Shown in pieces: positions 35,566 through 42,835 of a stretch of 64,000 nucleotides of DNA. The stretch comes from Rudaea sp. 3F27F6. GTDB lineage: Bacteria; Pseudomonadota; Gammaproteobacteria; Xanthomonadales; Rhodanobacteraceae. Within the stretch, counting starts at the first letter, position 1. Every line of letters starts with the position of its first letter. The notes under the pieces were generated by a model. It did no database searches. It was not told the origin of the DNA and saw only the letters and a program-made list of their open reading frames with translations. A program made the translations under genes and the position numbers. The stretch spans positions 124,001 through 188,000 of the forward strand of contig NZ_SCNG01000008.1 of the NCBI RefSeq assembly GCF_005503555.1. The letters are read 5' to 3'.

Positions 35566-35732
35566 TAGAATCTATCTCAAAACTCCGTTCGTTCTGAGCC
35601 CTTCGGCTTCACTCGGACAAGCTGCGGCGCGAAGTGCCGAAGTCGAAAGGGCTGCAGGCCACTTCCGCTACGGTGCTTCGACTTCGCGGAATTGCGCTCA
35701 ACACGAACGGCGTCAATTTTGAGATAGTTCTA
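35566..35732. mobile_element. MITE-like element with terminal inverted repeats
   Basis: A 167-bp element fills the gap between the GH31 and MFS genes. Its ends are TAGAATCTATCTCAAAA on the left and TTTTGAGATAGTTCTA on the right, an 11-bp perfect inverted repeat (CTATCTCAAAA/TTTTGAGATAG). A TAGAA/TTCTA extension offset by one base flanks it, and TA lies at both boundaries. Inward, CCGTTCGT/ACGAACGG extends the symmetry. The interior has no gene and contains motifs like the widespread CCCTTCG...CGAAGGG repeats. Size, symmetry and TA borders fit a non-autonomous transposable element; the mobilising transposase is not in the window. Confidence 0.6.
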
Positions 35733-35763
35733 TATACGCGGACGCTCGCTGCCGAGAACTTTC

Positions 35764-37287
35764 TTGACGAATACCTCCTGCTCGCAGACACCTGATCATT
35801 CCTGCCAGTCCGGCTCGAGTTTCCGGCAGATTTGGAGCATGAGCTTCGGATTCGTCGGCATTCAGGTCTTTTTTGCTTTGCAGAACGCGAATACGAGCCG
35901 TATTTTTCAGATCCTCGGCGTAAGCATGGATGACATCCCCGCGCTTTGGATGGCAGCGCCGCTCAGCGGACTGATCGTGCAGCCCATCGTCGGCTATCTG
36001 TCCGACCGCACCTGGACCCGGCTCGGCCGACGCCGGCCCTATATTCTGGTCGGCGCCATCCTCACCGCGCTGTCGTTGGTCGCCATGTCGAACGCACGGA
36101 CACCGTGGATGGCTGCGGCTTTGTTCTGGGTCGCGTACATCGCGATCAATATTACGATGGAGCCGTTTCGCGCCTTGGTCGGTGATCAGGTCGCGCCGGC
36201 GCAGAGGTCTCTCGGCTTTGTCATGCAGAGCTTCTTCGCCGGGATCGGCGCGATCATCGCCAGCGCATTGCCTTGGTTGTTCGCCCACGCCGGCATCGCC
36301 AATACGGCCGCAACGCACGTGGTACCCGACACCGTCAAGTATTCGTTTTACGCGGGAACGGTTCTGCTGTGCGGTTCCATCGGATGGACCGTATTGTTCA
36401 CGCGCGAATATCCTTCTGAGACTGCGTATGCGTCGCTCCAGCCAACGTCGCTTGAAGCCGTTTCAGCAGCGGCCGATCACGAACGCCGGACAGGCTTGAT
36501 ATGGATGTTTGCCGGGCTCTCGATGGCTACTGCGATTTGGCATTTTGGCATCGACCGGCAACTCTGCCTGCTCGCCGGCATGGCAGCGGGTTATGGGCTG
36601 GCAAGGTTCCTCGCCACTGCCCTGCCCGCAAACCATCTCGTCAACCAACTCCTGAGCGACGTGCGCGATATGCCCGTGATGATGCGCAAGCTGGCCGTCG
36701 TACAGTTCTTTACATGGTTCGCCATGTTCGCGACGGGAGTCTACATGACCGCCGCTGTTACCCAGACGTACTTCGCGGCCACAGATTCCGCCAGTGCTGC
36801 CTACGGCGACGGGGCCAACTGGGCCGGCATATTATTCGCCGCAGAGAGCGGCTTCTCGGTACTGGCGACGCTGATTCTTCCCATGATGGTGCGCCGCTTG
36901 GGACTGCGCTCGACGCATTTCGTCAATCTCTGCCTCGGTGGACTCGGCCTACTCACATTCCTGATCGTGCGCGATTCGCACTGGCTGCTCGCCTCGATGG
37001 CCGGTGTCGGCTTCACAGTCGCCTCGACCGCGATTCCGTACACTCTGCTCGCGATCAGCGTTCCGTCCGAAAAAATGGGCGCCTATATGGGCATCTTCAA
37101 CATCTTCATCGTCATTCCGCAAATATTCGCGTCAAGCACACTGGGCTTCCTGCTCAGAACGTTCTTCGCAAGTGCGCCATTGGCTGCACTTGCCATCAGC
37201 GGCGTGAGCCTGTTGGTCGCAGCCTTGTTTACCCTGCGTATACGCGTTGCGGACGAAGTGCCCTATGCCACACCGGCGCGAGCATGA
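35764..37287 (+). CDS. SLC45/GPH-like MFS sugar transporter
   Basis: A 507-residue transporter with 12 membrane segments. The opening FRQIWSMSFGFVGIQVFFAL followed by QNANTSRIFQILG is the signature of bacterial maltose/sucrose transporters related to SLC45. LSDRTWTRLGRRRPYILVGA between helices 2 and 3 is the MFS motif A. It would carry the mono- or disaccharide released in the periplasm into the cytoplasm. The start used is a TTG at 35764; no strong ribosome binding site is visible and the next in-frame ATG (35839) lies within the first helix region, so the 5' end is uncertain. A MITE-like insertion separates it from the GH31 gene, which could affect its expression. Confidence 0.85.
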   Translation: MTNTSCSQTPDHSCQSGSSFRQIWSMSFGFVGIQVFFALQNANTSRIFQILGVSMDDIPALWMAAPLSGLIVQPIVGYLSDRTWTRLGRRRPYILVGAILTALSLVAMSNARTPWMAAALFWVAYIAINITMEPFRALVGDQVAPAQRSLGFVMQSFFAGIGAIIASALPWLFAHAGIANTAATHVVPDTVKYSFYAGTVLLCGSIGWTVLFTREYPSETAYASLQPTSLEAVSAAADHERRTGLIWMFAGLSMATAIWHFGIDRQLCLLAGMAAGYGLARFLATALPANHLVNQLLSDVRDMPVMMRKLAVVQFFTWFAMFATGVYMTAAVTQTYFAATDSASAAYGDGANWAGILFAAESGFSVLATLILPMMVRRLGLRSTHFVNLCLGGLGLLTFLIVRDSHWLLASMAGVGFTVASTAIPYTLLAISVPSEKMGAYMGIFNIFIVIPQIFASSTLGFLLRTFFASAPLAALAISGVSLLVAALFTLRIRVADEVPYATPARA

Positions 37288-37307
37288 CGAGGTATCGAAG
37301 CACAGCG

Positions 37308-38384
37308 CTATAGGCGCGACTGCCGCTCAGTGGACTTGCGCAAAACGAGCCGGGCCGGAATCACTTGATTGTGTACCGGTTCGCCGCGAATCAAACTGAG
37401 CAATGTTTCGACCAGAAACTCTGCTGCGCTATTGGTGTCCTGGTGCACTGTAGTCAGAGGCGGATCGAAGAAGCCGCCGAACAGAATGTCGTCGAACCCC
37501 GCCACGAGCACGTCCGTGGGCACACGCAACCCTTGTTCGCGCAGGCTTCTGATTGCGCCGATAGCGATCAGATCGCTCGCGGCGAATATCGCATCGAATC
37601 TCGTCCCGCTCTTCATCAATGCTTTTACCGCGGCGTGACCGGACTGCTCGGAAGACATTGCCTCGATTTGCAGTTCCGTACAAACCGCTTCGCCGCATTC
37701 CGCCAGGGCCGCGCAATAGCCGCGATAACGTTCCGAAAATTCGCGCGGAGAATCCCCTACTTTTCCGAGGAAGGCGATGCGGCGGGCGCCGCGTTCGAGC
37801 AAATGCCGCGTGATGTCGCGGCCACCCTGGAAATTGTCGTACCCCACCGAGACCTCGAGCTGTGCAGGCACGGCCGCCCCCCAACGCACAATGTGCACTC
37901 CGCGCTCGACCATCGACTTGAGCTGTCCGCGAAAGGGAGATTCGTCGCACAGGCCCAGCAAAATAATGCCGTCTACGCCCTTGGAGTCCTCGTAGTCGGA
38001 CTGCCAATCTTGTTGCTCGCTTCGCAGGAACGAAATCACCAAATCGTTGCGGTAGCGCGTGCAGATGCGCGTGACCGATGCGAGCAGCTCGGCAAAAAAC
38101 GGATTGATCGGAGTGTCGTCGAGCGTCCCTTCTTCGAAAATCAGCAGCGCGAGCGTGCCATTGCGGTGGCTGCGCATACTCGACGCGTGTTTGTCGACCT
38201 TGTAGTTGAGCTCATTGGCAATCTGCAAGACACGCTGACGCGTCGACTCGCTGATCCGTTTGCTGCCGCGCAACGCGCGCGACACCGTCGGCTGCGACAC
38301 GCCGGCCAGATGAGCGATGATGAGCGAATTGACCTTCCGCTTGTTGTGAATGGCCGGTCCCTCCCGCCGAGCATATTGACGCAA
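37308..38384 (-). CDS. LacI-family repressor of the alpha-glucoside locus
   Basis: A 358-residue LacI/GalR regulator. The N-terminal HTH (residues about 18-62) reads NSLIIAHLAGVSQPTVSRAL with the hinge-proximal RVLQIANELNYKVDKHASS. The remainder is a periplasmic-binding-protein-like sugar sensor (DGIILLGL, GYDNFQGGRDITRHLLERGA, VAGFDDILFGGFFDPPLTTV). It is convergent with the transporter gene, 20 bp away, and closes a locus with a TonB receptor, GH31 and MFS. Its probable operator is the 18-bp palindrome at 32970-32987. The N-terminus before the HTH is slightly longer than usual, so a start inside the first 15 codons is possible. Confidence 0.9.
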   Translation of the reverse strand: MRQYARREGPAIHNKRKVNSLIIAHLAGVSQPTVSRALRGSKRISESTRQRVLQIANELNYKVDKHASSMRSHRNGTLALLIFEEGTLDDTPINPFFAELLASVTRICTRYRNDLVISFLRSEQQDWQSDYEDSKGVDGIILLGLCDESPFRGQLKSMVERGVHIVRWGAAVPAQLEVSVGYDNFQGGRDITRHLLERGARRIAFLGKVGDSPREFSERYRGYCAALAECGEAVCTELQIEAMSSEQSGHAAVKALMKSGTRFDAIFAASDLIAIGAIRSLREQGLRVPTDVLVAGFDDILFGGFFDPPLTTVHQDTNSAAEFLVETLLSLIRGEPVHNQVIPARLVLRKSTERQSRL

Positions 38385-38480
38385 CCGTGCGGTGCAGACA
38401 AGGAGCCCGGCTTTGCGGTTTTTTCAGCGGGCGGGCACTGCTGAGCCGGTCACAAATCGCGGCACCTTAGCCAACAAGCC

Positions 38481-38618
38481 AATTTCGTCGACGACCGCCT
38501 CGGTGGCCGACGAAGCTGGGCTCAGCGACACGTCTTCGCCCTACATTTCCTGCAAATATGCAAGCATCTCACGCACGATTATGCCCCGCGTGTACAGCGA
38601 CAGGATACGTTCGTCGAA
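38481..38618 (-). pseudogene. IS256-family transposase fragment
   Basis: Reading leftward, FDERILSLYTRGIIVREMLA continues YLQEM, then a TAG at 38541-38543, then GEDVSLSPASSATEAVVDEI. This is the N-terminal conserved block of IS256-type transposases (FDxKIxSLYARGMxxRxI...GVxVSPxLISxVTDAVxxEV) with the expected Tyr codon lost to the stop. No catalytic DDE region or terminal repeats were found in the surrounding 340-bp gap. It is an inactive scar beside the sugar locus. Confidence 0.6.
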
Positions 38619-38724
38619 CCCGCTTCATCGGGTCTGCTGCCTGACGATGAGAGCGCACATCGTGACGATCCGCACGGATCCCCTTGCCGCGCAGGCATGC
38701 TAAACATAGCAACGGGCAACTAAT

Positions 38725-39645
38725 TCACGGAGCCGGCACCGGATAACAGGCAAGATCCGTTGCGATATCCAGCTTCCCGGTATACGACTTGCGGATCAAC
38801 GCGATGTTGGCGTCGAGCGTCCTCAGGCTGCGTGCCATCAGATGGGTCAGTATCATGTGCTTTACACGCGACTGACCGGCGCCCAATCCAATAGCGCTTG
38901 GAGTCGCGTGCAATTTGCGCGCGACGGGATCCGCGTCTTCAGGTACGGCATGGGCCATGATCAGAAGATCGGCATTCGTTGCCAGCCGCCAGAAGCTATC
39001 CGCACTGCCGTTCTGGTCGCCGCTGAAAACCAAGTGCATCCCCCGCACATCGACGCGGTAAGCGAGGGCCGGCACGGGCCCATGTGGAACGCTAACGGCG
39101 GTAACGGTCAGATCCGCGTCCCTGAAAACCTCAAAAGGCTTCTTCGTGTTCGCCGGAACCTGCCGCGGTTCGAGTTTGAAAAATCCGTCGCTGCCATCCA
39201 AAGAGCCGGAGAGATAGCGGAATGCGCCGCGAGGCTCGCTGAATTCGGCGTTGAGGAATTCGCTCAATGAAGGGAAGTCGTTGCCACCGCTCGGGCCACT
39301 AATCGGCAACACGCGCGTCCGATCTGAAAAATAACCACTCTTCACGAGTGCGGGTAGATCGGCCACATGATCCGCGTGGAGATGAGTGATCGCTATCAGC
39401 GACAGATCTTCGATTTTCGCGCTCGATTCTGCAAAACGCAGAAATGCTCCGCCTCCTGCGTCAACAAGCACTCGCGCGCGGCCGTCGACCCAAACGATAT
39501 TGCTGGCGCTTGCGCGTTGGTCGACCACCGACGGTCCGCCAGACCCGAGAATCTGTACAGCAACCCCATCGGTGCCACACGCATTCGTTGCCGACGAAGC
39601 GGCCAGTACTGCCAAGGTGGCAGCCAGTTTTCCAAGACGGACCAT
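38725..39645 (-). CDS. Exported MBL-fold metallo-hydrolase
   Basis: A 306-residue metallo-beta-lactamase-fold protein. The metal motif THLHADHV (HxHxDH) lies near residue 90, following VLVDAGGGAFLRFA. Later ligands fit VPHGPVPALAYRVDV, VFSGDQNG and the His of MILTHLMA. This resembles the RNase Z/arylsulfatase-like branch of the fold. The N-terminus MVRLGKLAATLAVLAASSAT followed by NAC is an export signal, possibly lipoprotein-type with the Cys as lipidation site. The ATG at 39645 was chosen because it directly precedes the hydrophobic segment; the frame stays open to 39708. Substrate unknown, and no functional partner is adjacent. Confidence 0.8.
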   Translation of the reverse strand: MVRLGKLAATLAVLAASSATNACGTDGVAVQILGSGGPSVVDQRASASNIVWVDGRARVLVDAGGGAFLRFAESSAKIEDLSLIAITHLHADHVADLPALVKSGYFSDRTRVLPISGPSGGNDFPSLSEFLNAEFSEPRGAFRYLSGSLDGSDGFFKLEPRQVPANTKKPFEVFRDADLTVTAVSVPHGPVPALAYRVDVRGMHLVFSGDQNGSADSFWRLATNADLLIMAHAVPEDADPVARKLHATPSAIGLGAGQSRVKHMILTHLMARSLRTLDANIALIRKSYTGKLDIATDLACYPVPAP

Positions 39646-39972
39646 AATGTGTTGTTGGTTTCGGACCATGAGCGCAATGGTGGCCTCCTCTCTTCTTCCG
39701 TCGAGCACTCTCCAAACGAGACGGCAAGGCTACCGGGCCAGCCGAAGTATAGGACAAGCGCCGATGCCCTCAGAAAGGTGATCGATGTCGCCGTCCAAAG
39801 AAAATTTCTGCTTCACCTGCCCCGGCGCACCCCGCTTTTTGCTCACTAATTCTGAAACTGGATGACGCGAGTAAGGGAGAGGACCGCATCAGAAATGCCG
39901 CCCTCCCACACCAACTTGGGAGATGGCACCACGCCAAAAAGACGTGGTGCGATTTCTCCTCTGGCTGCAGGA
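39646..39972. other. Intergenic stretch with one hairpin
   Basis: 327 bases between the MBL-fold gene start and the SnoaL-like gene stop. Apart from the hairpin at 39926-39950 and the probable promoter of the MBL gene near its right side, no gene or repeat was recognised. Confidence 0.45.
39926..39950 (-). terminator. Hairpin downstream of the SnoaL-like gene
   Basis: GCACCACG (39926-39933) and CGTGGTGC (39943-39950) form a perfect 8-bp stem with a 9-nt loop, 22 bp after the stop of the gene ending at 39973. There is no downstream T-run on the minus strand, so it is only a probable terminator. Confidence 0.4.
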
Positions 39973-40440
39973 TCAGGCGTTTCCGTTGACCGCAGTCGCC
40001 TTGATCAGGCCGAGCTGGGTCAGTGCAGTTACGCCGTCATCCAAGCCAACTTCTTCCACGATCTTGCCGTCGATCACCTTCAGCACCGTGGTGCCGGTGA
40101 AATGCATCTTGCGGCCGGTTGCTGCAGGCAGACCACCGATCAGAAAGTCATCGTGCGCCGGGCCCGTATGAGTGCCACCACCTTCCCATTGACCAACGAC
40201 ATAATCGCCTTCGGCAATCAGATCGGCCGTACCCCAGAAGTTCAGATCGGGGAACGCCGCGCGAAAGTCCGTCATGAAAGCCTTGATGTCCTCGCGACCG
40301 CGGCGGGGCTCATGCAACGAATACTTGAGTAGCATGTTCGGCGCGGCAATTTCATCGACCACCGCGAGATTGACCTTCTCGCCCCAGAACTCCGTGAACC
40401 AACGGCCAACGACGGCCTTGTTTTCTGCCTCTTTGCTCAT
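39973..40440 (-). CDS. SnoaL-like/ester-cyclase family protein
   Basis: A 155-residue protein with the NTF2-like fold of the SnoaL/ester-cyclase family: VGRWFTEFWGEKVNLAVVDE at the start, RRGREDIKAFMTDFRAAFPD in the middle, and GRKMHFTGTTVLKVIDGKIV at the end. Members range from polyketide cyclases to proteins with no known activity; the small polar pocket cannot be interpreted here. The ATG at 40440 was chosen because GAGGG lies 8 nt upstream and homologues begin near this point; an ATG at 40455 is less favourable. It appears monocistronic. Confidence 0.8.
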   Translation of the reverse strand: MSKEAENKAVVGRWFTEFWGEKVNLAVVDEIAAPNMLLKYSLHEPRRGREDIKAFMTDFRAAFPDLNFWGTADLIAEGDYVVGQWEGGGTHTGPAHDDFLIGGLPAATGRKMHFTGTTVLKVIDGKIVEEVGLDDGVTALTQLGLIKATAVNGNA

Positions 40441-40745
40441 TTGAAAAACCCTCACCAGTAGTTTCGGAAAGGATCATCGAAACCACGCGACGATCCGATC
40501 GGCAGATTAGGCACCCATGTGCCGTCCGAAACTCCGATTCTTGCTGTTCAAATCAACTTGGTGTCATAGCGCTGGCGACGATCGAAGACGATCCGGTCGT
40601 GCTGCCGCTTCACAGGCAGCGTTTCCGAGCCGCACCGGCATCGGACAAACGCGCATCCGGGTGGGGAAACATTTCTGCCAAGACTTAACGGAGTCAGGAG
40701 TTTTTGAAGCCGCCGAGAATTAATGCCACCGAATCATCGCGCATC
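40441..40745. other. Intergenic stretch, no gene recognised
   Basis: 305 bases upstream of the SnoaL-like gene and downstream of the TPR-sulfotransferase. Frames are short and interrupted on both strands; no hairpin with a T-run or repeat was found. Confidence 0.4.
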
Positions 40746-42758
40746 TCAGCCGAGATAGTTCGATACCGCATCGCCCAATGCCTCTTTGAGCGGCCCGAGC
40801 CAAGGCTCATAGTTCGTCCACTGATCGAGGCCGTCACGAAAAATCGGTCGGCGCACCTGCTCGGAACTTGCGGTACGGACGCCGCGTTGTGTCTCGTGAA
40901 ATTCGAGACAACCCGGTTCGAACTCCAGTCCGCAGAAATTCAACAGGCGTCTCACACTGCCCTCCAGATCCTGCACCACGTCTTCGTGATGCACTCGCAG
41001 TACTTGCCCTGGCAATGCCTCGTCCCAATGGCGCATCAGCTCAAGGTAAGTGCGGTAATAGCGGGCGATATCGTCGACGCTGTAGGCGAATTCCTGGCCG
41101 GTCGCGTAAAGCTGCTTAAGATTGCTGAAACAGCAGGCCATCGGTTCGCGCCGTGCGTCTATGATCTTTGCATTCGGCAGCATCAGATGGATCAGGCCGA
41201 GATGACGGAAGTTGTTCGGCATCTTGTCGATGAAGTACGGCCGGCCGCTGCGATAGACGCGGGTTTCGTCCAAGTACTTCGCGCCGAGCCGGCGAAAGTC
41301 CTCGGCCGACATCTCGGCCAGCACGCCGGGATAGCGCGGATCGTCGAAGTTGGGCTGCCGCCCCTGCAGGTCAAGCACGATGCGCGGAATCTCGGCGAGC
41401 TCCTGGGTGCCCTCCACCTGCGTGTGCGACGCCAGTATCTGCTCGAGCAGGGTCGAGCCGGCGCGCGGCAGGCCGACGATGAAGATCGCATCGGGCCGCT
41501 CGTCGCCGCTGCGGGCGCGGGCGGCGAAAAACTCACGCGTGCACACGTCGATCTGTTTGCGTGTGTTCGTTTCAACGATCTCGGGACGATAACGGCTCTC
41601 GACGCGCTTCTGCGCATTGCCGCGTTCGTAGCAACTCCACGATGCGGCGAAGTCGCCGCGATCCTCGAATGCTTTGCCGAGCGCGAAGCACAGGTGATAG
41701 CGATCAACGGCCGGCGTATCCGGCGCAGACTCTTCGGTGCGCATGCGCTCGATTTCGTCGTCGGTGAACCGGTAGGTCTTGAGGTTCGCCAGACTCCAAT
41801 ACGCATCGCCGAAATTGGGGCGTGTCGCCGCGGACGCTCGATACGCATCGATGGCTTCGGCTTGTCGCCCCTGCGTCTTCAGCGAATGCGCAAGCGACAG
41901 ATGCAGACCGGCGTCGGCGGGCGCTTCGCGCAGCAGCTCCCGATACAGATCGATGGCTTTATCGTGTTTGCCGATGCCCACGCTGGCGATGGCGTGGAGC
42001 GTGCGGTAGTCGGGATTGTGCGGCTCGATGCCGAGCAGCCTCTCCGTCTCCGCGAAGGCCTGCGCATACTTATGCCGCTCGACCAGCACGCGCGCGTAGT
42101 CGTGGCGGGCTGCCTGATAGTCCGGCGCGAAGGTAAGCACCGCGTCGAGCAGCAGTTCGGCATCGTCGAATACCTCGCGCGCCATGCCGATGCGTGCGAG
42201 CAGACGCATGGCCTCGACGTCACTGCCGGCGCGCAGCAGATAGGCGCGAACGACATTTTCGGCGACTTGCAGGTCGCCATCGGAGAACAGGCTCGTCGCA
42301 CGCACCACTTCACCGGAGAGATTCTTCAGCGTGGCGACGTGGGCTGCGGCCGTGGCCGCGTTCGCGTCGTCGCCGGTCATTCGATAAAGACCTTCGAGCA
42401 GGTTCCAGCTCGACGGCAGCGCCGGGTTGATATTGACTGCGCGCAGCAGCGACTTGATGGCGTTCTGGGCGTCGCGAAGTACGACGAAACAGTGGCCGCG
42501 CTCCTCGTGCAGCAAGCTGAAGTTCGGATGCGATTCTTCGAGCCGCTCGAGAGTCCGCAGGGCCTCGTCGGTACGGCCCAGCAGACGTTGGCTGCGTGCG
42601 ACGAAGTACAACACGTCGCGGTTCTCCGGCACCGTGGCCGACAGAGTGAGCGCGGCGGGAAGCGCTTCGGCGTAACGGCCGTCCTTCGCCAGCTCGCGGA
42701 GCTGGTGGACCTGCTGTTCCACCGTGGTCAGGACGACATCGGCCGCCAAGGCATTCAT
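40746..42758 (-). CDS. TPR-repeat sulfotransferase
   Basis: A 670-residue two-part protein. Residues about 10-330 are tetratricopeptide repeats (e.g. KDGRYAEALPAALTLSATVP, HPNFSLLHEERGHCFVVLRD, GKHDKAIDLYRELLREAPAD). Residues about 420-670 form a sulfotransferase domain with the 5'-phosphosulfate loop FIVGLPRAGSTLLEQIL (loop at 429-436) and a 3'-phosphate region around IIDARREPMACCFSNLKQLY. The TPR part probably binds a protein partner or acceptor. The gene lies 77 bp downstream of, and on the same strand as, a TonB-dependent receptor, a pairing frequently seen in proteobacteria. No signal peptide is present, so sulfation occurs in the cytoplasm. Confidence 0.88.
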   Translation of the reverse strand: MNALAADVVLTTVEQQVHQLRELAKDGRYAEALPAALTLSATVPENRDVLYFVARSQRLLGRTDEALRTLERLEESHPNFSLLHEERGHCFVVLRDAQNAIKSLLRAVNINPALPSSWNLLEGLYRMTGDDANAATAAAHVATLKNLSGEVVRATSLFSDGDLQVAENVVRAYLLRAGSDVEAMRLLARIGMAREVFDDAELLLDAVLTFAPDYQAARHDYARVLVERHKYAQAFAETERLLGIEPHNPDYRTLHAIASVGIGKHDKAIDLYRELLREAPADAGLHLSLAHSLKTQGRQAEAIDAYRASAATRPNFGDAYWSLANLKTYRFTDDEIERMRTEESAPDTPAVDRYHLCFALGKAFEDRGDFAASWSCYERGNAQKRVESRYRPEIVETNTRKQIDVCTREFFAARARSGDERPDAIFIVGLPRAGSTLLEQILASHTQVEGTQELAEIPRIVLDLQGRQPNFDDPRYPGVLAEMSAEDFRRLGAKYLDETRVYRSGRPYFIDKMPNNFRHLGLIHLMLPNAKIIDARREPMACCFSNLKQLYATGQEFAYSVDDIARYYRTYLELMRHWDEALPGQVLRVHHEDVVQDLEGSVRRLLNFCGLEFEPGCLEFHETQRGVRTASSEQVRRPIFRDGLDQWTNYEPWLGPLKEALGDAVSNYLG

Positions 42759-42785
42759 CGTAATGAAGTTCGCGAGGACATGAAT

Positions 42786-42807
42786 GGGCGGGCATCGCTG
42801 CCCGCCC
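42786..42807. terminator. Hairpin between the TonB receptor and the TPR-sulfotransferase genes
   Basis: GGGCGGGCA (42786-42794) and TGCCCGCCC (42799-42807) make a perfect 9-bp GC stem with a 4-nt loop, 29 bp after the receptor stop. No U-tract follows, so it may only attenuate read-through into the sulfotransferase gene or stabilise the receptor mRNA end. Confidence 0.5.
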
Positions 42808-42835
42808 GCATGCTATTACAATATTGTTACCGTTC

